Assembly (NCBI GenBank): GCA_001510575.1
Contig: LNGK01000003.1
Span: 2,705,369-2,769,368 of the forward strand
Origin: Knoxdaviesia capensis
Lineage: Eukaryota; Ascomycota; Sordariomycetes; Microascales; Gondwanamycetaceae
DNA length: 64,000 bases
Direction: 5' to 3'
Shown: positions 26,301 to 36,100 of the stretch, in pieces
How positions within the stretch are numbered: position 1 is the first letter of the stretch
Layout: the number at the start of each line of letters is the position of its first letter
Made by a program: the position numbers and the translations under genes
The notes under the pieces: model-generated
What the model was told of the DNA's origin: nothing
The model's database searches: none
The model's input: the letters and a program-made list of their open reading frames with translations, nothing else

Positions 26301-27858
26301 GCCATGTCCGATGATTGTTCTTCGTGGCCCGACATCAACCCCTCCGATCCAACGAACCTCACCACTGAATGGGTCCGATACTGCAAGGCGGAAGAGCGGA
26401 AGCGCACCCTCTTTGCAATATATATCATGTCCAGCCTCGATCTAGCCTCTCACAGCCACACGCCCGTCATCGCCACGTCGGAAATCTTGCTGGATCTTCC
26501 GTGCGACGAGCAATTCTTCACTGCGGAATCTGCACCAGCTTTCCACGCCATGGGCGGAGTCGGGGCTGCACAACGACGAACAGCAAACTTCCACGAAGCG
26601 TTGCAACAACTCCTTCACTCCAATAAGCCAGGATCGGCGTCAAGCTCGCTCAGCCCCCAACAATCACGCCACCAGCCCACCAGCGACAACGCAAACACGA
26701 ATCCGACATCCAACTCTCCGCTGAAATCTAGTCCATTCGGATCTCTGATCCTCATCATTGCGTTGCATAACTACATCTGGGAAACCCGGCAACGGCATAC
26801 GAACAAAGTGTGGACGAGCGACGAGGTTGAAGCCATGCACCGCCACATTGAGCCGGCGCTGAAATCGTGGCAGGCGGTCTGGGCGTCTGATCCGCACAAC
26901 AGCCTGGAACGGCCGAATCCGTTTGGTGCCGGCCCATTGTCCGCTGATTCGATTCCCCTGCTAGATCTGGCGTATGTTCGATTATATGTTGATCTATCAC
27001 AATCCAAGGAGAAATTCTATCAGCGGGATTGGGATGGTGTGGCCGAGTCGATCACTCGTGGCGCAGACATCATCCAGGTTGTCGGAATGCCCTTGGAAGG
27101 CAGTGGTGAAGCCACCTCTGGCGAGTCAGCAATGCCTCTTCAAGATCCAACGGCTGTTGTCATGTCGGATTTCTCCACTTTCCCCCCGTCCGGTCTTCCC
27201 GAGGGTGTTGCAGGGTCCGCATCTCAGGCCTCGGGCATGGCGACTTCTCGGAACGAGAAGCATCTCCGCAAGGCGGCTTTCTACGCGGCCGACTCTCTAG
27301 CCATGTCCGATGCGCTCTGTGTCTCGTTTGCGGAATTCAACTTGAGGGAGCTGCCCTTACAGGCGGCCATCTGCGCGTTCGACTGTGTGCAGATCCTCGC
27401 GGAGTGGTTGGCCATGCTTCAAGACCGGGTGGGAAGATATCTCGGCATCCTCGGTCACGACGAAGTTGATTTCACGCAAGTTCCCGCCATAATGCTTCTC
27501 GAGGACGAGGATGTGAAGCTCCTGAGTAAGATCCAGGACGTCCTGACGTCGGCCCAGATGAAGATGGACATGGAGCTGGTCAACGGTGCCAACGACATGG
27601 GGTCCAATCCCAAGCTGCAGATTGGAGAGGGTGCAGGCTATGGCGTGAAACTTCTGCTCATCACAGCGTACATGCTGAACCGGGCAACCATCTGGCCAGG
27701 TAAGCTCCAGGTTGATCTTGAAGGAACTGGTTGTGGGTGAACGGATTTCTAACGATGCTCACCGGTGTATAGTTACTCATTTAATGGCGCGGTGCCTGGA
27801 ATCGCATGCGAATCACATCAAGGCCAGAGCAGCGAAGTCAATAACGGCATGTGATTGA
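23376..27858 (+). CDS. amdX: AmdX-like transcription factor: two C2H2 zinc fingers plus fungal-specific TF domain
   Basis: Three exons: 23376-23448 (starts MSNSNASPAGGSGSGNTPPS), 24166-27699 and 27773-27858, giving 1230 aa. Joint 1 reads EETGTITVNTRAPPAF in frame. Finger 1 uses C49/C52/H65/H69 and finger 2 C77/C80/H93/H98, joined by a TKEKPFE linker, then a basic SSRPRGRRES tail. This Msn2/AmdX-type pair would bind a short C/A-rich element in the nucleus. Residues 100-530 are Ser/Pro/Ala-rich and disordered. A fungal_trans-type middle homology region begins near 535 (YMRYFHLHLPFLHLPSL) and is interrupted by a Gln/His tract at about 640-670 (26018-26098). AmdX in Aspergillus is a positive regulator of amdS; similar length and N-terminus support the name, but orthology is not proven. 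Intron 1 (23449-24165, 717 nt) is very long for a filamentous ascomycete. Confidence 0.85.
26018..26098 (+). repeat. CAG/CAA-rich Gln/His tract inside the transcription factor gene
   Basis: An imperfect CAA/CAG/CAC triplet run encodes a Gln-rich tract with interspersed His within the predicted fungal-specific regulatory domain. It is likely length-variable between strains. Confidence 0.85.
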
Positions 27859-29398
27859 GCTGCATAGCATGTTCGCTCGGATCGAACTGGGAGCGAGGGA
27901 CTCCATACTCAATTCCAGCGCTTTTCCTCAACAGTCATCATCCATCGATGGTTTCCCACCTCCGACATCTTCCTTTTTAGTCGAGCACCTTTTCCCTATG
28001 CAAACTGGCGTTGGCATCGGCAGGTCTCTTCGGCATGATGCCATGCCGGCTCTCACTCCCCCAATCGTTGTTCTTCGTTTTACCAGTGAGGGAGAGTTGT
28101 GTATATACGGTATCAGCTGGATGTTGGTGATCTAAAAAGAAAATCCGGTGCGACAGTGAACTCGTCGACGAGGTCGGTGGAGGTTTTCCTCTTTCATTCG
28201 GGGGGCTTGTTTCTTGATTTTTGCTTTCAGTTTTCTTTTTCTTGGGTATTTTGGGTCCATTCTTCCAGCGAATTTCCAGGGTCATGGGAGGGTATTTTGA
28301 GTTTTTTGTTCCAATCATTCTTGGGAGTGTTTGTGTCTTTTTCCTGTTGTGTCTGTCTTGTCGATCTATCGTGTGGTTCCGTTTCGGTCGTATCCTCTGG
28401 TTGCTCTCTTCTTTTGTTTTACGTTAACTACACTCTTCTGTTTTGTGATGTGGGTGCTTTTCCCCCTTCATATTCCCCTGTTTGATTCTAGCCATGGCCA
28501 CAAAGCACTCTTCGACTGCATCCTACACAGCTCCGTTGGCGCTGTGGGGAGACACTCGGCGAGCGTTGGGCTTCTTTTTCCCGGCTTTGGTCTGCCAGGT
28601 TTGCTCAGCCACTTTTAGCAGAGTGGCAGAGAGACAGGACGTTCTTTTTCTCTGTCTAGCCCAGGTCAAGACACAGAAAGATTTCTGGGCCGCTTCGTCA
28701 TCTTCTTATACGTTTCACCGATCAAGTGGTGCATGGGTAGGCGGCTGAAGAGCTTCGCACCATGTTCATCAACATGTTTTTCTGTTTCCTCTTGAAATCT
28801 CGTGGTTTGTCGGGCTGGCAAGAAGTTATTTAGGTAGCGAAATGGTGGTGCCAAGCAATGGTTGCAGTTGAGCTGGATCGCACACAAACTAGCATCTCTA
28901 TAGACAAAATGATATACCAACGTTGTGATTCTCCGTTACCTTCTTCCAACATTGTGATTCTCCTTTACCTTCTTCCGCCGTGTTGTGATGTTTGTTACGA
29001 GGCCCAGGGTTGGCTAGGGTTTTGGTGCTTTCGGGTTAAGCCCTAAATAATCACCTCCGTTAGATAATCGCGTCCGTGGCACGTGACGCGTGGCGGAAAA
29101 TTATCGCTTGCGAAGCTTCCAAGGTTTTTTTTTTTTTTTCTGTTTAGGGAGAACCAGCTTTTTCCTCTTGTTCTCTCCAAGTCAAACACCTCAACCATCA
29201 CATCACCATCTCGTAATCCTCCTTCATCCATCTCATCTCCGACTCTCTTCTCTCGGTTATCTCCATATCTCGATTGATTCACTGCTGTCATTGACACAGC
29301 TCCGAGCTCACAATCATTTGACGAGGCCTTCACTGTTCTCGCGTGCTCTCTCACTCTTCTCCTCCTTTTTTTTTTTTCTTTTCGTCCCATCAGTCACA
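27859..29398. other. intergenic region upstream of tom22
   Basis: This region has no gene that I can support. The first part is probably the 3' UTR of the transcription factor gene (T-rich from about 28190). The last 400 bp is the likely tom22 promoter: it contains telobox-like CTAGGGTTTT (29024-29033), GGGTTAAGCCCTAAA (about 29043-29056), an E-box CACGTGA (29080-29086) and a pyrimidine-rich leader with long T runs up to the ATG at 29399. Confidence 0.5.
29080..29086 (+). promoter_or_regulatory. CACGTGA E-box upstream of tom22
   Basis: CACGTG core flanked as GGCACGTGACG, about 313 bp before the tom22 start codon. It is the type of site bound by Cbf1-like bHLH proteins in yeasts. A matching box occurs at a similar distance before fzo1 (48489-48495). 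Confidence 0.45.
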
Positions 29399-29971
29399 AT
29401 GGTCCAGCTTGTTGAAGTCGAGGACGAGCATTTCCAGGCCGGCCAGGTTGGTCCTGGGGAGAACGACGACGACTACTCCGACACCGGTACGTCGCGGCCT
29501 GCAAGCCCCCGATCCCGCGCATGAAAGTAGAGTGCGTTCCAGAGTTACTAACCCAGGCACATCTCTCTCTCTCTCTCTCGAACTGCAGACTCGGAAGTGA
29601 GCACGGACTCGGAATTCGACGCCGGCACGGAGTCGCTGGCGGAGCGGCTGTACGCGCTGCGCGACATCGTGCCGGCGTCGACGCGCAGCTGGATCTCGTC
29701 GCGCGCAGCGGCGGCGACGTCGGCGACGACCGGCGCGGCGTGGATGGCCGGCAAGGGCCTGTGGGTGCTGAGCAGCACGGCCATGTTCCTCGGCGTGCCG
29801 TTCATGCTGCTGTGGCTGGAGGAGCAGAACATCATCGCCATGGAGCAGGAGTACAAGATGCGCGAGGTCGGCGGCGAGATACTCACCGCGGGCGTCGGCG
29901 AGGACGGCGACCTGGCCGGCGGGAACACCGCCGAGAAGGTCGGCGCGGTGCTGGCGAAGCCGTCGGTGTAA
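29399..29971 (+). CDS. tom22: mitochondrial import receptor subunit Tom22
   Basis: Two exons, 29399-29486 and 29589-29971, give 156 aa. The start MVQLVEVEDEHFQAGQ, the acidic stretch around the splice joint (DDDYSDTDSEVSTDSEFD) and LAERLYALRDIVPASTRSW are hallmarks of fungal Tom22. The acidic cytosolic domain (1-55) acts as a presequence receptor. One transmembrane helix follows at about residues 88-110 (GKGLWVLSSTAMFLGVPFML), and a short intermembrane-space tail carries EYKMREVGGEILTAG. Tom22 organises the TOM complex in the mitochondrial outer membrane. The intron (29487-29588) has a CT-microsatellite as its polypyrimidine tract. The gene converges on the adenosine deaminase-like gene. Confidence 0.95.
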
Positions 29972-30535
29972 AGCTGTGTACGGACGTTGCGGCACGTTGT
30001 ATGATATAATTCTTCTTGGGGGTGTTTTGTGGTTGGTGGTGGTTGGTGGTCTCTCGGCGGCTTTCGACGACACGCGGTCCATTCTCGCGACGACGACCAC
30101 TTCCCGACGCTGGCCAGCTGCACTACTCGGCGAAGGCCTCCCCACACTTTTTCCCTTGTTCTCCTCTTCTTGGCTGTCATTTTTACTTGTACTATGAACT
30201 CAAAACACACAATTTGCACGGATCCTTTCATTGTTTTTCTCGTTACGGAAAAGGGGGGGATGAGCAGGAAGACGGAATAGAAGCCCTGCTGGGTATTATC
30301 TATTCCCGGTATGTTGTTTATATTGACGGAGAATCACGGCGAGAAGAACCGGACAGATTGACGAACGAAGACTGGCCGTGCATGTCGGTCGCGAGGGGGT
30401 TGCGATTGCTTTTCTTTTTTTGTATCTGCGGATATGTAATGTATAGAATCTCTTCTCATCAAGCAGCATACACACTGTTACCCAGACTCCTCCTCATGTA
30501 CCACCGTGCGTGCTCGGTACCTGTCTCATCGGCGC
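29972..30535. other. convergent spacer between tom22 and the deaminase-like gene
   Basis: About 560 bp of 3' flanking sequence for two genes that end toward each other. I see no additional gene or strong structure. Confidence 0.6.
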
Positions 30536-32004
30536 CTACTCCGCCCACATGATCTCCCGCAGCCGGGCCTTCTCGGCGTCGTCCGCGAAGACGGCGTCGA
30601 TGCTCATGCGGGCAAGTCGCACCACGTCGGCGCGGGACAGGCGGAAGTGGCGGGCGACGAGGGCGTATTCCTCCGACAGTGGGCTGCCGAACACGCCGAC
30701 GTCGTCGGTCTGCGGAAGGTTAGTTCGGTGTGGGCTCTCACACAGGACCCGCCGCCAGAAGACACAAAAACCACCAGATCGACGAAGCGGTACGACAAGA
30801 GGAAGAAGAGAACGGGAGAAGACTCACAGCCAAACTAATCACAGCCCCATCCGCCCACCACTCCGCAAAATGGTGGCCGGCAACCCCGCCGTCCACCATC
30901 CCCGCGAGCACATTGCAGCTCACACACAGCTCGACCGCCACGCCCGCCCGCACCACCTCGGCGCGCTGCGCCCGCGACACGTGCACCACATGGCCCAGCC
31001 GCCGCGGCTGCAGCCCCAGCACGACCGCCATCTCGGCGGGCGCGCCGCACGCGGCGATCTCCGCGCAGTGCAGCGTCAGCGGCAGGCCGGCGGCGCGCGC
31101 GCGCGCCAGGATGGGCGCCAGCTCGGCGACCGCGCCGCCGGGGCGTGCGCGCGGGTCGCCGCACAGGTCGACGCCGACGACGCCGCGCGCCCGCAGCGCG
31201 AGCGCAAGCGCCACCGTCTCGGCCGCGGTCGCGCGGTCGTCGCGGCGATCGACCGACAAGACCAGCGCCGCGTGCAGCCGCGGCGGCGGGGCCGGCGCCG
31301 CGTGGAAGTCGGCGATGGCGTCCAGCACGGCCGCGATGTGCTCGGCGCGCGAGAAGGCCGCCGTGGCGCGCGGGGTGGTGCGCAGCTCGGCGTAGACCAC
31401 GCCGTCGGCGGCGAAGCTCTCGAGCACGGCGCGCGTTGCGGTGCGGATGGACGGCAGGTCGCTGAGCAGGTCGTAGATGTAGGCCGAGAAGAGGGGGAAG
31501 AAGCTGGGGGGAGGGGAAGGGGGGGTTAGCTGGGTGGTTCAGACATGCCGGCTGGAGCTGAGCCCGTGCCCCTCACTCAACTCAGCCCGGGAGACTCCGG
31601 CGATCCACCCGGAGCCCCCGGAGCCCCCGCGGCCCACGGCCCAGAGTCTGCCGGTGGACGCTGGAAAGGCACTCACGTCTTCAGGTCAAAGTCGTGCTTC
31701 CCCGGCGGCATGACCACCAGCGGGTCCGCCAGCGCCGTCAGCCCCGCCGCGTGCTTCTGCGCCCATATCGCGTGCAGACACTCGCGGCTGACGCTGCCGG
31801 TGAGGTGCGCGTGGAGCTATCCGGGCCGTCGTAAACAAGTACAGGTCAGTGCTCCGTTGCTCGGCACATGTGTTCGGAGGGGGGACTTTGTTTTTTGTGT
31901 GGTGAGAAGATCGGCGGCATTGGTGATGCATGCGTGTCTGGGTGCGTGTGTGTACTCACTTCGACCTTGGGCAAGTCCCTGAAAAAGCTGTCCGGTTCGT
32001 CCAT
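30536..32004 (-). CDS. adenosine deaminase-like protein (ADAL type, probable N6-methyl-AMP deaminase)
   Basis: Four exons on the minus strand: 32004-31960, 31816-31677, 31503-30828 and 30709-30536, with GTGAGT donors, giving 344 aa. The product is a metal-dependent amidohydrolase of the adenosine/AMP deaminase superfamily. Key residues are KVELHAHLTGS (zinc ligands H17, H19), TLHCAE (H207 and catalytic E210), LGHVVHVS (H233, H236) and SLATDDVGVFG (D289, D290). The short N-terminus and length near 345 aa match the ADAL subgroup, which removes modified AMP, rather than AMP deaminase. No signal peptide is seen, so it should be cytosolic. Exon 3 is extremely GC-rich (Ala/Arg/Gly-biased codons), and its opposite strand therefore shows long spurious open frames. 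Substrate assignment within the superfamily is inference. Confidence 0.9.
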
Positions 32005-32040
32005 ATCTGCCGGCTGATTTATACACTCCGGCGTCGGGGT

Positions 32041-32064
32041 ATAGATATATATATATATATATAT
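32041..32064. repeat. (AT)n microsatellite
   Basis: ATAT run just upstream of the deaminase-like gene start (on its promoter side). Confidence 0.85.
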
Positions 32065-32172
32065 CCCCTTTGCATCCTATGATCAAGAAACCCCCACAAG
32101 ACCTATAGCCACTTTTCCCACTTCAACGATCTAAAGAATCCACACCAAGCTACCCTCTAACCAACAGACCTT

Positions 32173-32180
32173 AACCCTAA
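32173..32180 (+). promoter_or_regulatory. telobox-like AACCCTAA upstream of tRNA-Val
   Basis: AACCCTAA (within TTAACCCTAAG) ends about 80 bp before the tRNA-Val gene. A similar CCCTAACCCTAACC lies about 107 bp before the tRNA-Pro gene. Confidence 0.35.
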
Positions 32181-32261
32181 GAATAGTGGCTCGCGCTAGC
32201 CCCACACTGGCGCCCGGTGCAAGGCCCCCTAATAAGCCAATTACTGAGGGTCTCTCTTCAA

Positions 32262-32334
32262 GGTTCCATGGTGTAGTTGGTTATCACGTTTGCCTAACAC
32301 GCAAAAGGTCTCCAGTTCGAGCCTGGATGGAATC
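32262..32334 (+). tRNA. tRNA-Val (anticodon AAC)
   Basis: A 73-nt cloverleaf without intron. The acceptor stem GGTTCCA pairs with TGGAATC (one G-T pair), the A box TGGTGTAGTTGG is present, and the anticodon stem TTTGC/GCAAA encloses CTAACAC with the AAC anticodon at 32296-32298. The T arm is CCAG-TTCGAGC-CTGG. A T run follows directly (32337-32342), then a longer one from 32347, as expected for Pol III termination. Confidence 0.96.
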
Positions 32335-33175
32335 AATTTTTTGAACTTTTTTTTCTTGCGTCTGTGCCAGCGGCGGCACTTGGCGTCTCGGGCAGGGATC
32401 GCTGGTGAGCTCACTTTTACTTTTTTGGTTGAGTGGAGTTTCAATGACCCGACGAAAAAGGTTCTTTCACTTGTTCGTTTCCTCTGTACGGTTTAATTGC
32501 ATTCATAAGAACACCTTATATGTGAGCACCATTTAGTGTGAAAAAGTTACAGATGAAGATTCATCTCGGACACTCAAAAAGTCTCAACGGAGAAAAAAGA
32601 ATTCTCGAAGATTGAAAATCTCTAGGCGAAAGATACAGATCACAGAAATCTAAACCCATCAATCACCCCCACAGACGAAAGCACACCAAAAAAGAGAGAT
32701 TATTTTTTAATGTTTAGAAAAAAAAAAGGTATAGTTGTCCGACGCTAGATGAGCGACTTCTAAAACGAACGATATGTGAAAAGATTTGACAAGTCTGCTT
32801 TTGGAAGCATACAAAAAAAATGAACTTAGATACCAAGAAAGGTTAAACACCAGAGAGGAAACACCCCAGGATTCCACGGGCAGAAACAAGATGAAGATAC
32901 AGTTTGATCGATCTTTAAATGAGAGAAGGAGAGTGACACAAACGAGCACAAAAAGAGGAACACGAGGGAATGGAAGCGCTAGAATGAATATGAAGAGAAA
33001 GCAAAGAAACAAAAGAGAGGGGACGCGGAGAGAGAGAGAGGGTGGATATACGACAGAGGAAACGAGGATGAGAGAGTGTGTGAATTGTGATGAGTGAATG
33101 ATCATTGTACGAGAACAAGGGGTGATAGAGAGAATTATGATGAGAGCGAAAGAGAATCAAGACCCGGAAACACGT
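32335..33175. other. spacer downstream of tRNA-Val
   Basis: This is A/G-rich sequence with several homopolymer runs and no gene that I can support. The right half is probably the 3' UTR of the ADF-H protein gene on the minus strand. Confidence 0.5.
32337..32342 (+). terminator. Pol III terminator of tRNA-Val
   Basis: Six T residues beginning three bases after the tRNA 3' end, with an eight-T back-up run at 32347-32354. Confidence 0.8.
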
Positions 33176-36100
33176 TTACTGGGGTCCAAGACTGGCGTGG
33201 ACACGGTGAGCATCCTCCAAAGCTACATTCACAAAGAGAGAGAGAGAGGTTAGCAGATGATTACACACGACAAGTAGTAGACGCCGGAACCAAGGGACAC
33301 TCACTCTGAAGCACACTCAACTGCCCGGCGCGGTCCCCACACGCAAACTGCAGGCCCGAGCCCTCGACGAAATCCAGACACACCGAGTTCGGCAGCTCCT
33401 GCACCTCCATCTCCGGCGTGTACGGCGCCCGGAACTCGCTCAGGTGGTAGCGCTTGATGCCCGTGCCGGTCATCATGCGGCCGTCCTTCGGGTTCGTCGC
33501 CGACGGCGTCGCGCTCAGCACCAGGAACCCCTGCGAGTCCAGGCACAGCGTGCGGCGCTTCCACAGCAGGTTGTCCGGGAACTGCACGTTCACGTCGCCC
33601 ATGTACGCCACAATGCTCGGTGCAAAGCTCGACCGCGAGTCGCGTCCGCCCGCCGGCGAGATTGTCATCTGGCCCGCCTGCTGCTGCTGCTGCTGCTGCT
33701 GGTCAGCCGCGTCCTCTTCGCGGAGGGTCGGCGAGATGCCGGGCGTCGTGGCCTTGCGGCCCGTGCTGAACGACGACGACAGTCGCCGCATGAACCGGCT
33801 GGCCTTGCTGATGCCCTTCTTGTCCGACTTCTCATCGCCCGAGCCGGCCGCCTCGTTGAACAGCGACGGCGACGCCCCCGGCCGCCCTTCCGCATCCTTG
33901 CTGAACGACGACCGCCGGCTGCTGATCGAGAGCCGCCGGTACGACGACGTGCCGTTGGCCGCGGCATTATGGTGCGTCGACGGCGGCCGCGAGGGCGACA
34001 GCGACGGAGTGACCGGTGAGGGAGCCGCCAGCGCATCGGTCGACGGCGACGTCAGCGACTTGCCGCGCTCTTTGATAAAGTCGCGCACAATGCTCAGCGA
34101 CGACCGCCGCCGCGAGTGCGACTCCGGGTTGTTGCCCTCCTCGCCGTTGCGGTCACGCGACTGCGATCGCCGCCGCTCCTTCGACATGCGCCGCTCCTGG
34201 ATCGTCTCCTTCGGCTGCTCGACGATTGCCGCCGCCGCCTCCAGCACCCGCACCGGCTCAGCCCGCTGGTGGTTGACCTCCAGGTGCGACTGGCGCAGCG
34301 TCAGCGCCGCCTCCGGGTTGGCCTTGGCCTCGATCATACGGGCAAACGACTGGTTGGGATCGCGCACAATCCGCGCCGTCACCTGGATAGACTCCGTCGT
34401 CCGGCCACGGGAGGGCGGTTGCTGTTGTGCCATTGCCAGCGCATCCGGCTCGAACATCGACAGCCGGTTGGCCACAGACGCCGACCGCTCGCGCGGGGTG
34501 CCGATGGCCGTCCCCGGGGATGAGTCCCGCGAGATCGTCAGCTTGGGCGGGCTGTACTGAGCAAACGAGTTGGCCCGCTCCACCACCGACGGCGACTGCG
34601 ACGGGTCGCGCATGTTGTTGGACTTGCGCACCGAGAAGAAGGTCGACGACGTGGTCGGCCGCTGCACCGGGTCGGGAGCCGGCGTGTTCGCACTCGACAG
34701 CTTCTCCAACGCCTTGATGCGCTGTGAGATGCTCGAGCCCAACTTGCTGCCCTTGGGCGCCAGGTTGGACGACGACGCCTGCTGCGTGATCTTGTGTAGG
34801 TACGCCGCGCCGCTCGAGATCGACCGCGCCGAGCTCTGCGTCACGTCGGTCGGTGTCAGCAGGTTGGCACTACGCAACGCCGGCTGAGACACCGTCCGGC
34901 TCTGCTGGGCCGCTAGCGGCGACGGCGTGGTGTTCGCACGCTTGACGGGTGGGTGTATGGGGAACACGGCGCTGATGGGCGACTTGGCCACTGAAATCGG
35001 CTTGGCCTCCTCGACGACAGCACCTTGAAGCTCATCCATCAGGGCGTCGTCATCATCCGAGTCGGCGTCAACTTCATCGTCAATACACGAGTCGGCCCGG
35101 CCGGACATGTCTCCTTGGTCGGGCGACAGGCTGGTGACAATCGGCTCCAGAATCGCTCTGCGCTTCTCCTTTTTCAGGGTCACGGATACCGAATCATCGG
35201 CGGCAGTAATAGTCTCAACCTCGCTGGGGGCTACAGCTCCATCGACGGAAGCACGTGCGGCTGCGTGGATGACGATATCCGGTGACGACGACTCGACGGT
35301 CTCATCTTCGCTAGCGGCCTCCGCCGGCGACGACTCGACAGGGTCGGCGAGCCGGGGAGGAGTGACGGGATCAACAGCAGGTACGCTGGGGATGTGCTCG
35401 GGTTCCGGAGCCGCCGCCGACACGGGCTGGGAGAAGTTATCCTCCGACATGTCCGGGACGGCAACAGCAACGGCGCCGTCGCCAGCAAGGTGCGGCCAGA
35501 GCGGCTGGGTCATAGCAACGGCGGCCATGGGGGGCTGGGTAGAGAACTTGGAAGTGGGGATTCGGAGCGGCGAGCCGGAGTCGGAGGGGATGATGTTGTG
35601 ATTGGTTGATGCGGACGGGCTCCCGGGATCCAGGTCGACATTCTTCTGTTCGTCGTCTGCCGCGTTGCTGCTTTCGGTCGTCTTACCACCGCCAAGAGCC
35701 CCTGATAGAGGAGACGCGTCGGCTACAGTAGCATTATTATTCTGCACAGTAGACGAAGAGTGAGACGACGGCGACAGCGGAAGCAGTGATGGCGATGACG
35801 AAGGATCGGAAAGATGTAGAGGATTGAGTTCGGATGATTTAAACCCCGGGGAAAGATTTGTAGTGATGACAGCACCAGCGGTGGTGGGTGAGGTAGAGGT
35901 TGAAGAAAAGGATGGAATGCTCGTGGAAAACTTGGACACTGGTAAGGAAAGGGGCAAGTCGTGTTCTTGTGGAGCAGAATCAGAAGCCAAAACACCAAGC
36001 GGAGCCCTGGCTTTCTCCATCGACCCACTGGGGTTTTGGTGTCGGGCGCCTGGATGTCCCGGTTCAGTTACAGGGTCTGCATCGATTGTAGAGGAGGGTG

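Noticed and set aside
30730..31529. Long + strand open frames of 221-339 codons opposite the deaminase-like gene
   Set aside because: These are shadows of a very GC-rich exon. The minus strand encodes clear adenosine deaminase motifs.
33454..34560. 368-codon + strand open frame
   Set aside because: Antisense shadow of the Ser/Pro-rich region of the ADF-H protein gene.
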